From NCBI RefSeq assembly GCF_039962255.1, contig NZ_JAMPKY010000005.1, forward strand, positions 124,001-188,000: a DNA stretch of 64,000 bases, in the 5' to 3' direction. Positions 35,034-45,725 of the stretch are shown here, piece by piece. Both the position numbers and the translations under genes were made by a program. Within the stretch, counting starts at the first letter, position 1. The number at the start of each line of letters is the position of its first letter. This stretch comes from Leptolyngbya subtilissima AS-A7 (lineage in GTDB: Bacteria > Cyanobacteriota > Cyanobacteriia > Phormidesmidales > Phormidesmidaceae). Below the pieces are notes generated by a model. The model was not told the DNA's origin and did no database searches. It saw nothing but the letters and a program-made list of their open reading frames with translations.

Positions 35034-38000
35034 CTAACTGCCGCCGATGCGGGCGACGTCGCGGGCGTTTTCTTCAAAGGCGGCGGTGAGGGCATCATCG
35101 CCGGTCAGCCCATCGGCCAGGGCCTTTTGGATGTGTTGCAGCACGCGCTTGTAATCGCGGGGCATCACCTTCACAAACTTGGCGATCGCACTATCCCAAT
35201 CTTCTAGCAGACTCAGCCCCCGCTTGCTCTGGGTGTAATCGACATGGCGCTGGATCAGCTCTTGCAGATCGCGAATTTCTTCGGGGTCGGTGAGCTGCTC
35301 CAGATCCACCATTTCGGTGTTGCAGCGGGTGGCAAAGTCACCCGCCTCATCCAGCACGTAGGCGATGCCGCCGCTCATGCCTGCCGCAAAGTTGCGCCCA
35401 GTTAACCCCAGCACGATCGCCTTGCCGCCGGTCATATATTCGCAGGCGTGGTCGCCAACCCCTTCTACCACCGCCGTTACCCCAGAGTTGCGCACGCAGA
35501 AGCGCTCGCCCGCCAGGCCGCGAATGTAGGCTTCACCGCTGGTAGCTCCGTAGAAAGCGACGTTGCCAGTGATGATGTTTTCAGCGGGCACGAAGGTCGA
35601 CTGCTTAGGTGGGTAGACAATCAGCTTGCCACCGCTGAGGCCCTTGCCCAGATAGTCGTTGGCTTCGCCTTCGAGTTCGAGCGTGACGCCCTTGGGCACA
35701 AAGGCCCCAAAACTCTGCCCGGCGCTGCCCTGGAAGTGCAGGTGCACGGTGTCTTCGGGCAGCCCTTCCCAATGGCGCTTGGTGATTTCGTTGCCGAGAA
35801 TGGTCCCTACCACCCGGTTGATGTTCTGAATGGGGAGACTGGCGGTAACTTTCTCGCCGCGCTCAATGGCGGGGGCACATAGATCCAGCAGCTTGGTCAT
35901 ATCGAGGGATTTTTCTAAACCGTGGTCTTGGGCCATCTGGCAGTAGCGGCCCACCTCTGGCCCCACCTCCGGCTGGTGCAGCATGGGGGAGAGGTCGAGG
36001 CCCTTGGCCTTCCAGTGCTCAACGGCCGCCTTTGGCTCTAGCACATCGGTGCGGCCCACCATCTCGTTGAGGGTGCGGAAACCCAACTCGGCCATAATCT
36101 CGCGCATGTCTTGGGCAATGAACTGCATGAAGTTGACCACATGGTCGGGGTCACCCATGAAGTGCTTGCGCAGCTCAGGATCTTGGGTGGCGACGCCTAC
36201 GGGGCAGGTATTCAGGTGACAGACCCGCATCATGATGCAGCCCAGGGAGACCAGGGGTGCAGTGGCAAAGCCAAATTCTTCGGCCCCCAGCAGAGCCGCA
36301 ACGACCACATCGCGGCCGGTTTTCATTTGGCCGTCGGTTTCGACGATCACCCGACTGCGCAAGTTGTTCATCACCAGGGTTTGGTGGGTTTCCGCTAGGC
36401 CCAGCTCCCAGGGTAGACCGGCGTGCTTGATTGAGGTTTGAGGTGAGGCCCCAGTACCGCCATCAAACCCAGCGATGAGAATGACATCGGCGTGGGCCTT
36501 GGCCACCCCGGCGGCGATGGTGCCAACGCCCACCTCAGACACCAGTTTGACGTTGACTCTGGCCTCACGGTTGGCGTTTTTGAGGTCGTGGATCAGCTCG
36601 GCCAGATCCTCAATGGAGTAGATGTCGTGGTGGGGCGGAGGCGAAATTAGGCCGACGCCGGGGGTCGAGTGGCGCACCTTAGCAATCCAGGGATAGACCT
36701 TGCGGCCCGGTAGCTGCCCACCTTCGCCTGGTTTCGCGCCCTGGGCCATTTTGATCTGGATCTCTTGGGCCTGGGACAGATAGAGACTGGTGACGCCGAA
36801 GCGACCAGAGGCCACCTGCTTGATGGCGCTGTTTTTGGAGTCGCCTTTTTCGTTGGTCCAGGTGTAGCGATCGGGGTCTTCGCCGCCTTCGCCCGTGTTG
36901 GACTTGCCACCGATGCGGTTCATGGCGATCGCCAGCGCCTCGTGGGCCTCCTTGGAGATCGACCCGTAGCTCATCGCTCCGGTCTTAAACCGCCGGGTGA
37001 TGGCCTCTACCGGTTCTACCTCGTCGAGGGGAATCGGCTCGCGCTGCTTGAATTGCAGCAGATCGCGCAGGCGAAACATCTGCTTGTCTTGCGCGTTTAC
37101 CAGGGCGGCGTAGCGCTTGTAGGCATCGTAGTCACCAGTTCTCACCGCTTTTTGCAAGGTGTGGATCACCTCAGGGCTGAGCAAATGAGCTTCGCCTTCT
37201 TTGCGCCACTGGTAGTCGCCGCCTACATCAAGGGTGACACGGTCGGTGGGGCGATCGGGGAAGGCGTGGCAGTGCCGCTTGATAGCTTCCTCGGCCAGCA
37301 TGTCTAGCCCGATGCCCTGAATGCGCGAAGCCGTCCAGGTGAAGTATTGGTCGATGACGGTTTGGTTCAGGCCCAGGGCCTCAAAGATCTGCGCGCCGCG
37401 ATAGCTCTGGATGGTGGAAATGCCGATCTTGGAGGCGATTTTGATCACGCCCTTGGTGACGGCCTTGATGAAGTTCTGGCAGGCTTTCTCCAGATCCATG
37501 GGGGGGAGAAGCTGGTCGGCAATCATGCCCTCAATGGTGTCGAACACTAGGTAGGGGTTGATGGCCCCACAGCCGTAGCCGATCAGGGTGGCAAAGTGGT
37601 GCACTTCGCGCGGTTCGCCCGACTCGAGGACGAGGCCGACGCGGGTGCGGCTGCCATTGCGAATCAGGTGGTGGTGCAGGCCAGCAACGGCCAGCAGCGC
37701 GGGAATGGGGGCATGGTCGGCGTCAATAGTGCGATCGCTCAAAATAATGAGACTGGTGCCGTTGGCGATCGCCTCATCCGCCGCCGCAAAGATCCCATTC
37801 AGCGCCGCTTCTAGCCCCGCTTCACCATCAGCCGCCGTAAACACAATCGGCAGCGTCGTCGAAGGAAATCCGCTAGCCTCAGCATTCTTCAGCTTGGCCA
37901 GCTCCGCATTGGTAATGATCGGCGTTTTGAGGTTGATCAGCCGACAGCTCTCCGGCTCAGGCTTGAGCAAATTGCGTTCGCTGCCGATGGTGGTGTCTGC

Positions 38001-39668
38001 CGAGGTGATGATCGCCTCGCGGATGGAGTCGATGGGCGGGTTGGTCACCTGCGCAAACAGCTGGTGAAAGTAGTCGTACAGCAGCCGAGGCTTATTCGAC
38101 AGTACGGGCAGTGGCGTGTCGGTACCCATGGCACCGACGGCTTCGACACCGCTCTCGGCCATGGGCTTGAGCAGCAGGCGCAGCTCCTCGAAGGTGTAGC
38201 CAAAGGCAGTTTGGGCGATCGATAGGGGTGCAGGGGTGGGTAGGGGCGCAGCATGCTGCGCCCCTACGGGGTTAGTGCCATTGCCGTTTAACCCTGCGGG
38301 GTCTGTGGACTCTGGCAGATCGCCCAGTTTCACTAGGTGCTGATCGAGCCATTCCCGGTAAGGTTGCTCGGCGGCGATCTGGTGCTTGATCTCTTCGTCG
38401 GAGACAATGCGGCCCTCGTCCATATTCACCAGGAACATGCGGCCCGGCTCTAGGCGACCCTTGTAGGCGACGCGCTCGGGCTCGATGGGTAATACCCCGG
38501 CTTCCGAGGCCATGATCACCAGATCGTCCTTGGTGACGGTGTAGCGGGAAGGGCGCAAGCCGTTGCGATCGAGCACCGCACCCATCATGGTGCCGTCGGT
38601 GAAGGCGATCGCAGCCGGGCCATCCCAGGGCTCCATCAGGCAGGCGTGGTATTCGTAAAAGGCTTTTTTCTCAGCGCTCATCGACTCGTGGGCCGTCCAG
38701 GGTTCGGGCACCATCATCATCATGGCGTGGGGCAGCGAGCGGCCCGCCAGGGTCATGAGTTCCAACGTATTGTCGAAGATGCCAGAGTCGCTGCCTTCTT
38801 TATTGATCAGTGGCTTGGCGCGATCGAGATCGCCGCCAAACAGCTCTGACTCAAACATCGACTGGCGAGCATACATCCAGTTGATGTTGCCGCGCAGGGT
38901 GTTGATTTCGCCGTTGTGGGCCACATAACGGTAGGGGTGAGCCCGCTCCCAACTGGGGAAGGTGTTGGTGCTAAAGCGCGAGTGCACCAGGGCCAGGGCG
39001 CTTTCCATCGCCTCATCGGCCAGGTCGGGGAAGTAGAGCCCCACCTGTTCTGGCGTCAACATGCCCTTGTAAACCACCGTACGGCAGGACAGGCTAGTGG
39101 CATACCAGTAGGGGTCGGTGGGGTGAATGGCCGAGTGGGTGCGCTTGCGAATGATATAGAGCTTGCGTTCAAAGGCTTGGTCGTCGGCCAGATCGGGCGA
39201 TCGCTGAATGAACACCTGCTGCATAAACGGCTCGCTGGCCTTGGCCGTATCGCCTAGGGAAGCGTTGTCGGTGGGCACATCGCGCCAGCCCAACACCTGC
39301 TGCCCTTCTTCTGCGGCAATTCGCTCAAAGATGCGACGACCTTGTTCGCGGTCTGCCGGGGTGGGTGACGAAAAGAAAAAGCCGACACCATAATGCCCTG
39401 GCCCTGGTAGGGTAATGCCCGCTTCTGCTGCTACCTTTGCCATAAATTTGTGGGGCATTTGCAGCAAAATACCTGCCCCGTCGCCGGTGTTGGCCTCAGC
39501 CCCCACCGCACCTCGGTGGGCCAGATTGACCAAAATCGTCAGCCCCTGCTGCACAATAGTGTGCGACTGAGCGCCCTTCATGTGGACGATGAAGCCAACG
39601 CCACAGGCATCGTGTTCGTACTGTGGATGGTAAAGACCTTGAGCTTGGGGCGGTTGAGATAGGGTCAT
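35034..39668 (-). CDS. gltB: Glutamate synthase large subunit (GltB)
   Basis: About 1544 residues from ATG 39668. It opens with the glutaminase domain ([16 protein letters not shown]; Cys nucleophile near residue 24, so a short propeptide is removed). The synthase barrel carries [25 protein letters not shown]-type flavin contacts and the 3Fe-4S cysteines ([20 protein letters not shown]). The C-terminal beta-helix follows ([10 protein letters not shown]..., [16 protein letters not shown]). Odd point: near residue 475 a 28-bp palindrome adds VGAQHAAPL in frame, within a variable linker between the glutaminase and central domains. Confidence 0.95.
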   Translation of the reverse strand: MTLSQPPQAQGLYHPQYEHDACGVGFIVHMKGAQSHTIVQQGLTILVNLAHRGAVGAEANTGDGAGILLQMPHKFMAKVAAEAGITLPGPGHYGVGFFFSSPTPADREQGRRIFERIAAEEGQQVLGWRDVPTDNASLGDTAKASEPFMQQVFIQRSPDLADDQAFERKLYIIRKRTHSAIHPTDPYWYATSLSCRTVVYKGMLTPEQVGLYFPDLADEAMESALALVHSRFSTNTFPSWERAHPYRYVAHNGEINTLRGNINWMYARQSMFESELFGGDLDRAKPLINKEGSDSGIFDNTLELMTLAGRSLPHAMMMMVPEPWTAHESMSAEKKAFYEYHACLMEPWDGPAAIAFTDGTMMGAVLDRNGLRPSRYTVTKDDLVIMASEAGVLPIEPERVAYKGRLEPGRMFLVNMDEGRIVSDEEIKHQIAAEQPYREWLDQHLVKLGDLPESTDPAGLNGNGTNPVGAQHAAPLPTPAPLSIAQTAFGYTFEELRLLLKPMAESGVEAVGAMGTDTPLPVLSNKPRLLYDYFHQLFAQVTNPPIDSIREAIITSADTTIGSERNLLKPEPESCRLINLKTPIITNAELAKLKNAEASGFPSTTLPIVFTAADGEAGLEAALNGIFAAADEAIANGTSLIILSDRTIDADHAPIPALLAVAGLHHHLIRNGSRTRVGLVLESGEPREVHHFATLIGYGCGAINPYLVFDTIEGMIADQLLPPMDLEKACQNFIKAVTKGVIKIASKIGISTIQSYRGAQIFEALGLNQTVIDQYFTWTASRIQGIGLDMLAEEAIKRHCHAFPDRPTDRVTLDVGGDYQWRKEGEAHLLSPEVIHTLQKAVRTGDYDAYKRYAALVNAQDKQMFRLRDLLQFKQREPIPLDEVEPVEAITRRFKTGAMSYGSISKEAHEALAIAMNRIGGKSNTGEGGEDPDRYTWTNEKGDSKNSAIKQVASGRFGVTSLYLSQAQEIQIKMAQGAKPGEGGQLPGRKVYPWIAKVRHSTPGVGLISPPPHHDIYSIEDLAELIHDLKNANREARVNVKLVSEVGVGTIAAGVAKAHADVILIAGFDGGTGASPQTSIKHAGLPWELGLAETHQTLVMNNLRSRVIVETDGQMKTGRDVVVAALLGAEEFGFATAPLVSLGCIMMRVCHLNTCPVGVATQDPELRKHFMGDPDHVVNFMQFIAQDMREIMAELGFRTLNEMVGRTDVLEPKAAVEHWKAKGLDLSPMLHQPEVGPEVGRYCQMAQDHGLEKSLDMTKLLDLCAPAIERGEKVTASLPIQNINRVVGTILGNEITKRHWEGLPEDTVHLHFQGSAGQSFGAFVPKGVTLELEGEANDYLGKGLSGGKLIVYPPKQSTFVPAENIITGNVAFYGATSGEAYIRGLAGERFCVRNSGVTAVVEGVGDHACEYMTGGKAIVLGLTGRNFAAGMSGGIAYVLDEAGDFATRCNTEMVDLEQLTDPEEIRDLQELIQRHVDYTQSKRGLSLLEDWDSAIAKFVKVMPRDYKRVLQHIQKALADGLTGDDALTAAFEENARDVARIGGS
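38240..38267. repeat. 28-bp palindrome inside gltB coding sequence
   Basis: Identical to 27882-27909. In the gltB frame it reads VGAQHAAPL, flanked by a Gly/Asn-rich stretch before and PTPAPL after. It adds no frameshift or stop. Confidence 0.85.
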
Positions 39669-40932
39669 TGATTTATCGAGCAACAGGAAGGAACTCAAAC
39701 AGACATAGCTATGGACCGTGCCTAGCTATTCTGCGATGAGCCATGGGGTATTGACTAGTCCCTTAAGAAAATAATCAGATCAATGTCTTAAGAAGTTTGC
39801 GAAATATCACAAAAGCTAGGGCTTTTTAACCGCCAAGAATTTCTGCTAAATCGAGCACATCTATAGGAAAAGATATATTGTGCTCGCCAGTGAATTGTCT
39901 TGGGTGAGCCAGAGTCGCTTGTGTCTATGCTAGCAGCCTGATTTTTGCCAAGTTGAAAGGCTGTTTGCAAAGGGACCTGTCGCAACTTGATTCACAGCCC
40001 CTTGAAAGAGTGTATTCAACCCCAGAATCTCTTTTGAAGAAGGATATTTAAGGATAAACTCAGATTCTTGCTATGTAGGGATAGAACCTCTAAATCAATA
40101 TTCAAGCATATTGCTGCGATGAGTAATCAGCAACAAAGCTAAGCTTAATCAGGCCTTATTTTTGCTCGCATATACTGGCTGAATCAGTTTAAAGTGTAAC
40201 TACCCTGCCGTAATCTTTATGAGATTTAAAGGGCTGGCAAATTGTGCACTCTATCTATTGAATGGCAGCAGTTTCAAAGATCACATTCTCCTGCAGGCTG
40301 TGTTGATTAGATCGATTGATCTGGTTATCGCTTCCTTTGGTCAGAAAAATGCTGTGAAAAGACCATGGTTTGTTCGACTACTGAGAAATGCCAGCCTCAT
40401 TTTGTTGCTTTTAATGTTGTGGCGAAGAACATAGGGCGATCGCCTCACAAGGCTGACATGCCATTGAGCGGAGTTCCCTGCTTCCTTAACCTTCTCAAAA
40501 GTCTGTCTCTGCTTCCTCACCGCTTCCTTCCTAAGCAGTTAATAAGCTTTTCCTCTATCTAAGCTTTCTATAGGCCTGTCTAACGAGATTAGACCCGTAC
40601 ACAAATTCTTGCCAAATGTCAATATTTCGCTCGATGGTTATTCTGTCAGAGCCTGAGAGTTTTTTGGCAGCGCTCTAAGGCACCTGACCCTTGATTTTGC
40701 GTTCTTCTAGTACCTATTCCCAAAGGTAGATGACGGAAAAAAGCAACTCACTGTGCCATTAGCTTTATGGAAATTTCATTGAAGTTTATCAAAACTTTAA
40801 TTAACCTCTAGTTAATCTTACCTACCATAACTTAAGTATAAGTTTACCTTTAGATAACCTTTGACCTTCTTTTGCATAGGTTATCTGTCGCCATTGCTAT
40901 TAAGTTTTGCCCCCAACTTAGGATTCATAGAC
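39669..40932. other. AT-rich gene-poor region upstream of gltB and the sulfotransferase
   Basis: About 1.26 kb, clearly AT-richer than its surroundings. It must hold the gltB promoter on the left. A 71-codon frame at 40219-40434 (MRFKGLANCALYLLNGSSFK...) contains one hydrophobic helix and a weak resemblance to the N-terminus of lasso-peptide B2 proteins, too little to call. A TA-rich block (40790-40860) likely contains the sulfotransferase promoter. No RNA gene was recognised. Confidence 0.45.
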
Positions 40933-41967
40933 ATGGTGAAGCAAGGTGCATCGCCCCGCCTTACTGCGACTTCGGCTGTTGATACGTTAACCCGAGGGCT
41001 CAGCACTCAGCGCCCTCTCGTAAAATCTCCCTTCTTTATTTGTTGCTCAGGGCGGTCTGGTTCTACCCACCTACGCCTCATGCTGGATCACCACCCTCAG
41101 TTATCTTGTGTTGATGAAGTGGGTTACATCACTGAACTGGTGTCTGATGATGGCGATATGCCTGATGTGGCAACGTACCGCCAGTGGCTAGAATCTGATT
41201 TCATTTTTCAATCTTGTTGCGACTTCACTATCGACCCTGATTTAGACTTCTATGAATTGGTAAACGATTTTCTTTGCCAACAGAAGGATTGCAGCAATAA
41301 GCAGGCAGTGGGTGCAATCAGCCATTTTGATTTCATTCGGCTTTTAAAGCTTTGGCCAGATGCACGTTTTATTCACATGGTGCGAGATGGGCGAGATGTC
41401 GCCTATTCCTGGATGAAGGAGATGCATCTCTTTGAAAATCCTTGGTTCGCCGCTGAGAAATGGCGTGAGGCAGAGCAGGCTTGGGAGCGGTTGGCTCAGC
41501 GTCTTCCCGAGGGACAGTATCTAGAAATTACCTATGAGGATATGGTCAACGACACGGTAGGTACACTGACAGAGATTTGTCAGTTTCTAGGTGTTGACTA
41601 TGATGCTGAAATGCTGAAATTTAGTAAAGCAGGAAGCTACTTCACTTTGCCAGATCCAAAGTTTAGTGGTCTATGGCGATCGCATCTCTCGCCCTGGGAA
41701 ATACAAGTAGCAGAAGCTAACATTTCAGACTTGCTTATCGATAGAGGTTATAAGCTCAGCGAACTGCCCAGATTGACTGTTAGCTCTCTAGATCTCAAGC
41801 GGTTTAAGCTAATGGAGAAAGTGTTTATGTGGCAGCGCCGCATTAGCTTCTTTGGCTTACGCCTATCAGCAGTTGAGTACCTTTCACGTCGCCTTGGTCT
41901 ACGTGGGTGGCACAGCCAGGTAAAGCAAGAGATGCATGCGATCGCAATTCCTGCTCTGAAGCGCTAG
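40933..41967 (+). CDS. Sulfotransferase family protein
   Basis: About 344 residues from ATG 40933; the frame is open to 40861. The PAPS 5'-phosphosulfate loop is CSGRSGSTHLRLMLD and the 3'-phosphate site is RFIHMVRDGRDVAYSWM, with a conserved LEITYEDMVND segment. These match bacterial sulfotransferases acting on carbohydrates, lipids or peptides. Codon use and base composition are less GC-rich than the housekeeping genes nearby, and it stands alone in a gene-poor stretch, which suggests acquisition. The substrate is unknown. Confidence 0.85.
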   Translation: MVKQGASPRLTATSAVDTLTRGLSTQRPLVKSPFFICCSGRSGSTHLRLMLDHHPQLSCVDEVGYITELVSDDGDMPDVATYRQWLESDFIFQSCCDFTIDPDLDFYELVNDFLCQQKDCSNKQAVGAISHFDFIRLLKLWPDARFIHMVRDGRDVAYSWMKEMHLFENPWFAAEKWREAEQAWERLAQRLPEGQYLEITYEDMVNDTVGTLTEICQFLGVDYDAEMLKFSKAGSYFTLPDPKFSGLWRSHLSPWEIQVAEANISDLLIDRGYKLSELPRLTVSSLDLKRFKLMEKVFMWQRRISFFGLRLSAVEYLSRRLGLRGWHSQVKQEMHAIAIPALKR

Positions 41968-42603
41968 CAGAGCGACGAGACTGCCTCCGCTTTTGCCGCA
42001 TTCATCTTCATCCCCAGCCCTTTTCGAACAAGAGAAGATCTGGGGATTTCTATATCTATAAGGTGTGGGGACCGCAGGCCGATCGCACCAGACCAAAGTC
42101 GGCCCGTAGGGTGGGCGCGATCGCTAGACTCATCATCGTAGCCATAATGGCGGCATAAGGCATAAGGCCGTACTAACTTTTCCGATTTTGGATCCTCAGC
42201 ACGACGCATCAGAATAGCGCAGGATGAGGCGGCGAGCTGGGTGAGCGATCGCCCTAAACAGGCCAATCCCCCACCTGTAAAGCGATGCGGCCAAGTCAGT
42301 CTGCCGAATCCTATCGCCGATGCATGGGCCTTGCTGCGAATAAAACGCCCTTATTGAAAATCTGTTGCATTAATCCCAGGGCTTGGGTATCTTAGTAACA
42401 ACGATAGTCAATAGCAACAGCAACCGAGTCCCCAGGATATCGCGTTCAGTAATTTTTAGAAAAATGCCCTAATGCTTTCTAGGAAAGGGTTTCAGCTTTT
42501 TTAAGCCTCGGCTGAGCCCCATACCTTAGCGTTTAGCTCAGAGTTAGTTTCAATAAGTTCAGACCATTGGCGGTCAACACTATGGAGATTCAGTCGAGTT
42601 AAT
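41968..42603. other. Spacer without gene, 640 bp
   Basis: No convincing coding frame. It holds an inverted ATCCCCAG/CTGGGGAT pair near 42030-42060 shortly after the sulfotransferase stop (possible terminator region), several HIP1 sites, and the promoter of the 95-residue gene at its right end. Confidence 0.45.
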
Positions 42604-42891
42604 ATGCACGTTTTAGAGTCAGATTATTTAGGGTCAGGGCAAGACCTGCAAAATACTGCCCCCGCTCAAACCGTGGTTGATTTAGACCGGGTAACCCGCT
42701 GGAACGTCTACCGCCGCCTGCAAGAGCTGAACCTAGTGTGCGCCTGTGGTAGCGATCGCCCGCTTACCGTCGCCATCCATACCCCTGCCGATGCTTTGCT
42801 GGTTTGGAGCGTGGTGCAGGCTGCTATCCAGCCCAAGCTATGCCTCGCCGACCACCTGAAGCGCTGCTGGCAGCAAAGGAGCTTGACATGA
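42604..42891 (+). CDS. Small conserved hypothetical protein, coupled to the 2Fe-2S gene
   Basis: A 95-residue protein: an acidic start, RVTRWNVYRRLQELNLVCACGSDRPLTV and a hydrophobic helix (ADALLVWSVVQAA). No named domain is recognised. The stop codon overlaps the ATG of the next gene by 4 nt (ATGA), so the two are translationally coupled and probably act together. Neighbouring Dps and Fur genes point to iron or redox functions; this is context only. Confidence 0.6.
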   Translation: MHVLESDYLGSGQDLQNTAPAQTVVDLDRVTRWNVYRRLQELNLVCACGSDRPLTVAIHTPADALLVWSVVQAAIQPKLCLADHLKRCWQQRSLT

Positions 42892-43469
42892 GCCGCCACG
42901 AGCCCGCCACCCTAGAGGCTGGTACTGTTCCCACTGGCCAAGTGCTCAAGGGTCAATACAGTGGGGTCTATCGCTCCGACAAAGGCAAGATCAAGGGGCT
43001 GCTGCTGCAAGCCGGTGAGGCCAAATTCACTGTTAAGCTGCCCAAATATTTGCGTCCCATGCTGATGCGTGAGTTAGCACCGGGTGACTTCGTGCAGGTC
43101 TGGGCCTATCCCGAAGACGATCGCTGGCGGGCAATTAATGTTTTGCCTCTGCCCAAGTGCGAGGCGGAGATACTGCAACAGCAGTGGGGCGACCTTGCCC
43201 CTGTCCCAGAGCTGACTCGAACCTCGCAAAAACGCATGTGCATCGAGATTTGCACTAAGGGCAAATGCTACAAGCAGGGGGCGCGTCAAGTCCACAGCGC
43301 CCTGCAAGAGGCCGTGGATCGCGATCCAGCTTTGGCCCACGTTGCTATCAAGGAAACTGGCTGCATGAAAGCCTGCAAGCAAGGCCCAAACCTTCGCCTG
43401 CCCAATGGCCGAATGCTGCACCGAGTCAGCCCCGCCGACGCTTTAGCGCAGCTAGACGCAAAACGATGA
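42888..43469 (+). CDS. (2Fe-2S) thioredoxin-like ferredoxin domain protein
   Basis: A 193-residue protein; ATG 42888 follows AAGGAG by ~6 nt. Residues ~15-100 are a small beta domain (GQVLKGQYSGVYRSDKGKIKGLLLQAG, then APGDFVQVWAYPE). The C-terminal ~85 residues carry the thioredoxin-like [2Fe-2S] pattern: ICTKGKC, then ETGCMKACKQGPNLRL, giving four cysteines. Such proteins serve in electron transfer or as iron/redox sensors. It is cotranscribed with the 95-residue gene. Confidence 0.82.
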   Translation: MSRHEPATLEAGTVPTGQVLKGQYSGVYRSDKGKIKGLLLQAGEAKFTVKLPKYLRPMLMRELAPGDFVQVWAYPEDDRWRAINVLPLPKCEAEILQQQWGDLAPVPELTRTSQKRMCIEICTKGKCYKQGARQVHSALQEAVDRDPALAHVAIKETGCMKACKQGPNLRLPNGRMLHRVSPADALAQLDAKR

Positions 43470-43670
43470 CCGCTCAGGAATCTAATCCCCAGCGGTAGAA
43501 CTATTGGCTGGTGATTGTGACTGGGCGCTTTCAAACTGGATTATCTAGAAGGTGTATCTCGATTCGTAGGTGGTGAGCGTGAGTGATCGTCCGCTGGAGG
43601 ACAACTACAGCAAAATAACCCTGCCCTCAATGAATGAGCAGCAGGGTTTGCAAATGGCTCTTCTCAGCAA

Positions 43671-44207
43671 CTACCAGCCCAGCTTGAGGCTGTCTGGAGT
43701 GAGGAAGTGCTCTAGATGGTAAGCCCGCTCCTCGGTTTTCAGCAAAATTTGCTCGTAGAGGTAGCGAGTAGCGCGATCGCCCAAGCTCTCAGCCTGGGCA
43801 GCCAGCCGACGAATCAGTTCGATCAGCGATTGCTCAGCCTTCAGATCGTGGTCGATCATGATGCGGCAGCGGTAGGTGTCGTCGTTTTCCATGTCGAAGC
43901 AGCACAGCTCAGCCAGCTTGCCAAAGCTGAGAGGAGGAATTCCCCCCAGCCCGTGCAGGCGCTCTCCCACCTCGTGGGCATGGCCTTGAGCCGCTTCGTA
44001 GCTCTCCTCGAAATAGTTGTGGAGCATGTAGTACTCAGAACCTTCCACAACAAAATGGTGCTTTTGGTACTGCAGCGACAGGGCTGTAAAGCTGGCATAG
44101 AGCGTCGCCAGTCCATCCACCACTGGTTCTGTAACCGACTTCTCCAGCAATACTGGGTTGTTTGCCACCTCGCCATAGGTTTGCAGCAGAGTCTCAGTAA
44201 TCGGCAT
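43671..44207 (-). CDS. Dps family ferritin-like protein, His-type ferroxidase site
   Basis: A 178-residue Dps. Aligned on E. coli numbering, His51 and His63 are kept (KHHFVVEG, YMLHNYFEES), position 67 is Glu, position 78 is His instead of Asp and Glu82 is kept (HAHEVGER). This substitution pattern matches the His-type ferroxidase centre described for Nostoc Dps4. The protein should form a 12-subunit shell that stores iron and consumes peroxide or oxygen. Start at the second of two close ATGs (MPITETLLQTYG). Divergent from fur. Confidence 0.87.
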   Translation of the reverse strand: MPITETLLQTYGEVANNPVLLEKSVTEPVVDGLATLYASFTALSLQYQKHHFVVEGSEYYMLHNYFEESYEAAQGHAHEVGERLHGLGGIPPLSFGKLAELCCFDMENDDTYRCRIMIDHDLKAEQSLIELIRRLAAQAESLGDRATRYLYEQILLKTEERAYHLEHFLTPDSLKLGW

Positions 44208-44355
44208 AAGCATCCCCCTTTTTTAGCAGTGAAAGCAGCCCTAGCCTTTCAGGGTTGCTTATTGAGCCTAGCTCATTTTTTTGAATCTAGCTAATAACTT
44301 TGTTTGCCTAAAAAAGTATAGAGAAGTGCAGAATTCAACTGTTAATAGAGATAGC

Positions 44356-44368
44356 GAAAATGATTTTC
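44356..44368. promoter_or_regulatory. Candidate Fur-family operator between dps and fur
   Basis: GAAAATGATTTTC is a 6-1-6 palindrome in the AT-rich intergenic region, in the form of bacterial Fur boxes. A second weaker inverted repeat (AATAG...CTATT) lies near 44435. Either could serve the divergent dps and fur genes. Binding is not shown. Confidence 0.45.
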
Positions 44369-44527
44369 AATAGGTTTAATTCTTTGTATCGAAACTGATT
44401 GGCGATAGGCTCAAACCCTTTGGTGAAAGCCACTTTCAATAGCAATGACTATTTTAATAAGCCTGGGCGATCGCTCAAAATCCTGCTTTAGTTATTCCCT
44501 TCGTTAGATGTCAATGCTCTGATTTAT

Positions 44528-45043
44528 ATGGTCAACCTAACTGCTTTCTTCAATTGTGACGACCAGACGATGGAACAAGATCCAGCTCTGCCTAGCTTAA
44601 ATCAAGAGCCCGAACTACTCAAAACCGTTCTTAATAAGGAAGGGTTTCGGTTCACCAACCAGCGACAAAAAATACTGGACTTGTTTCAGTCGGCAGCTCT
44701 GGGTCATCACCTCAATGCTGAAGAAATCCATCATCAGTTGCTAGATCAGGGTGAAAAAATCAGCTTTTCTACCATCTATAGAGCGTTGCACGTCATGGTC
44801 AGACTAGGGTTGCTGCAAGAGCTAGAGCTAGCTGAGGGCAGAAAGTATTACGAACTCAATACTCCCTTTATGAATCAGCACCACCATTTGGTCTGTGTTC
44901 ACTGCGGCGATGTAGAAGAGTTTGAAGACGCCAAAATGACCCAGGTGGGCAGCAATGAGAGTGCCTCCCATGGGTTCTCGCTGCTGAACTGCCAGTTTAC
45001 GGTGTACGGCATCTGCCCTAGCTGCCAGTTACTGCTGGGCTAG
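44528..45043 (+). CDS. Fur family transcriptional regulator
   Basis: A 171-residue protein; ATG 44528 or 44570. The winged-helix DNA-binding domain is clear: GFRFTNQRQKILDLFQS, LNAEEIHHQLL, ISFSTIYRALHVMVRLGLLQELEL. The dimerisation domain has HHHLVCVHCGDVEEFED and the second Cys pair ICPSC, a structural Zn site. It is of the Fur/PerR type rather than Zur by this wording, but PerR and Fur cannot be separated without alignment. The Dps neighbour makes a peroxide or iron sensor plausible. The 3' end overlaps the alkA-like gene by 15 nt. Confidence 0.88.
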   Translation: MVNLTAFFNCDDQTMEQDPALPSLNQEPELLKTVLNKEGFRFTNQRQKILDLFQSAALGHHLNAEEIHHQLLDQGEKISFSTIYRALHVMVRLGLLQELELAEGRKYYELNTPFMNQHHHLVCVHCGDVEEFEDAKMTQVGSNESASHGFSLLNCQFTVYGICPSCQLLLG

Positions 45044-45697
45044 ATGTCGGTAGTAGTGCCACAGTAGGTGGGCCACCGCACCTTGGTAGGGATCGAGAGT
45101 TGCTGTAGAAACCAATAGGTCTTTGCGCGTGGGGCGGCTTTCCAGATTGTGTAGCCGCTGGTAGCTAATTTGAATGGCCAAATCTGAGGCGGGGAAACTG
45201 CTCAACCGCTGGAGGCAAAACAGCAGGTAGACTTCCGCCGTCCAAACGCCAATGCCTTTAATCTGAGTCAGATGTGCGATCGCCTCTGTGTCGGACAAGG
45301 TGGCGAGGGTTTCTAGGCTGAGCTGGCCCGATAAAATGGCGTTGGCAAGTCGTTGGCAAGTGGCGATTTTAGCCTGGCTGAGCCCCACCTGTTTGAGGGT
45401 GCTGTCTGGGGTAGAGGCGATCGCTTCAGGGGTCAACTCTATGGTCGCCATCAGCCGCTGAAAGATTGCCTGGGCCGCTCTAGACGACAGCTGCTGTCCC
45501 ATAATGATGCGCACTAGCGATGGCAATCCGGCGGCCCAGGCGCGGACGGTGAGGGGGCCAGCTTCGGCCTCAATGCGCTGAAAGGTGGGGGCGCGATCGC
45601 ACACCACCGTCACCGCCTGCCGCAACTGAGGGCTAGGTGGCAGTAGCTCGCTATCCAAGATCTTGGCTACATCACTACGCGGCATCGCAACAATCAT
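45029..45697 (-). CDS. DNA-3-methyladenine glycosylase II (AlkA-type HhH-GPD)
   Basis: About 222 residues from ATG 45697 (45685 is an equal option; upstream frame overlaps the AEC gene). HhH-GPD fold: LVRIIMGQQLSSRAAQAIF, the helix-hairpin-helix IKGIGVWTAEVYLL and the catalytic Asp in FPASDLAIQ. It removes alkylated bases from DNA in base excision repair. Shorter than E. coli AlkA; the N-terminal beta domain is missing, as in many bacterial homologues. It follows the AEC gene by ~28 bp. Confidence 0.87.
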   Translation of the reverse strand: MIVAMPRSDVAKILDSELLPPSPQLRQAVTVVCDRAPTFQRIEAEAGPLTVRAWAAGLPSLVRIIMGQQLSSRAAQAIFQRLMATIELTPEAIASTPDSTLKQVGLSQAKIATCQRLANAILSGQLSLETLATLSDTEAIAHLTQIKGIGVWTAEVYLLFCLQRLSSFPASDLAIQISYQRLHNLESRPTRKDLLVSTATLDPYQGAVAHLLWHYYRHLAQQ

Positions 45698-45725
45698 CCT
45701 AAATCCAGAATCCGAAATCGCCCGA

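Noticed and set aside
40219-40434. 71-codon frame with weak lasso B2-like wording
   Set aside because: Too short and too weak; no precursor, protease or cyclase gene is nearby.
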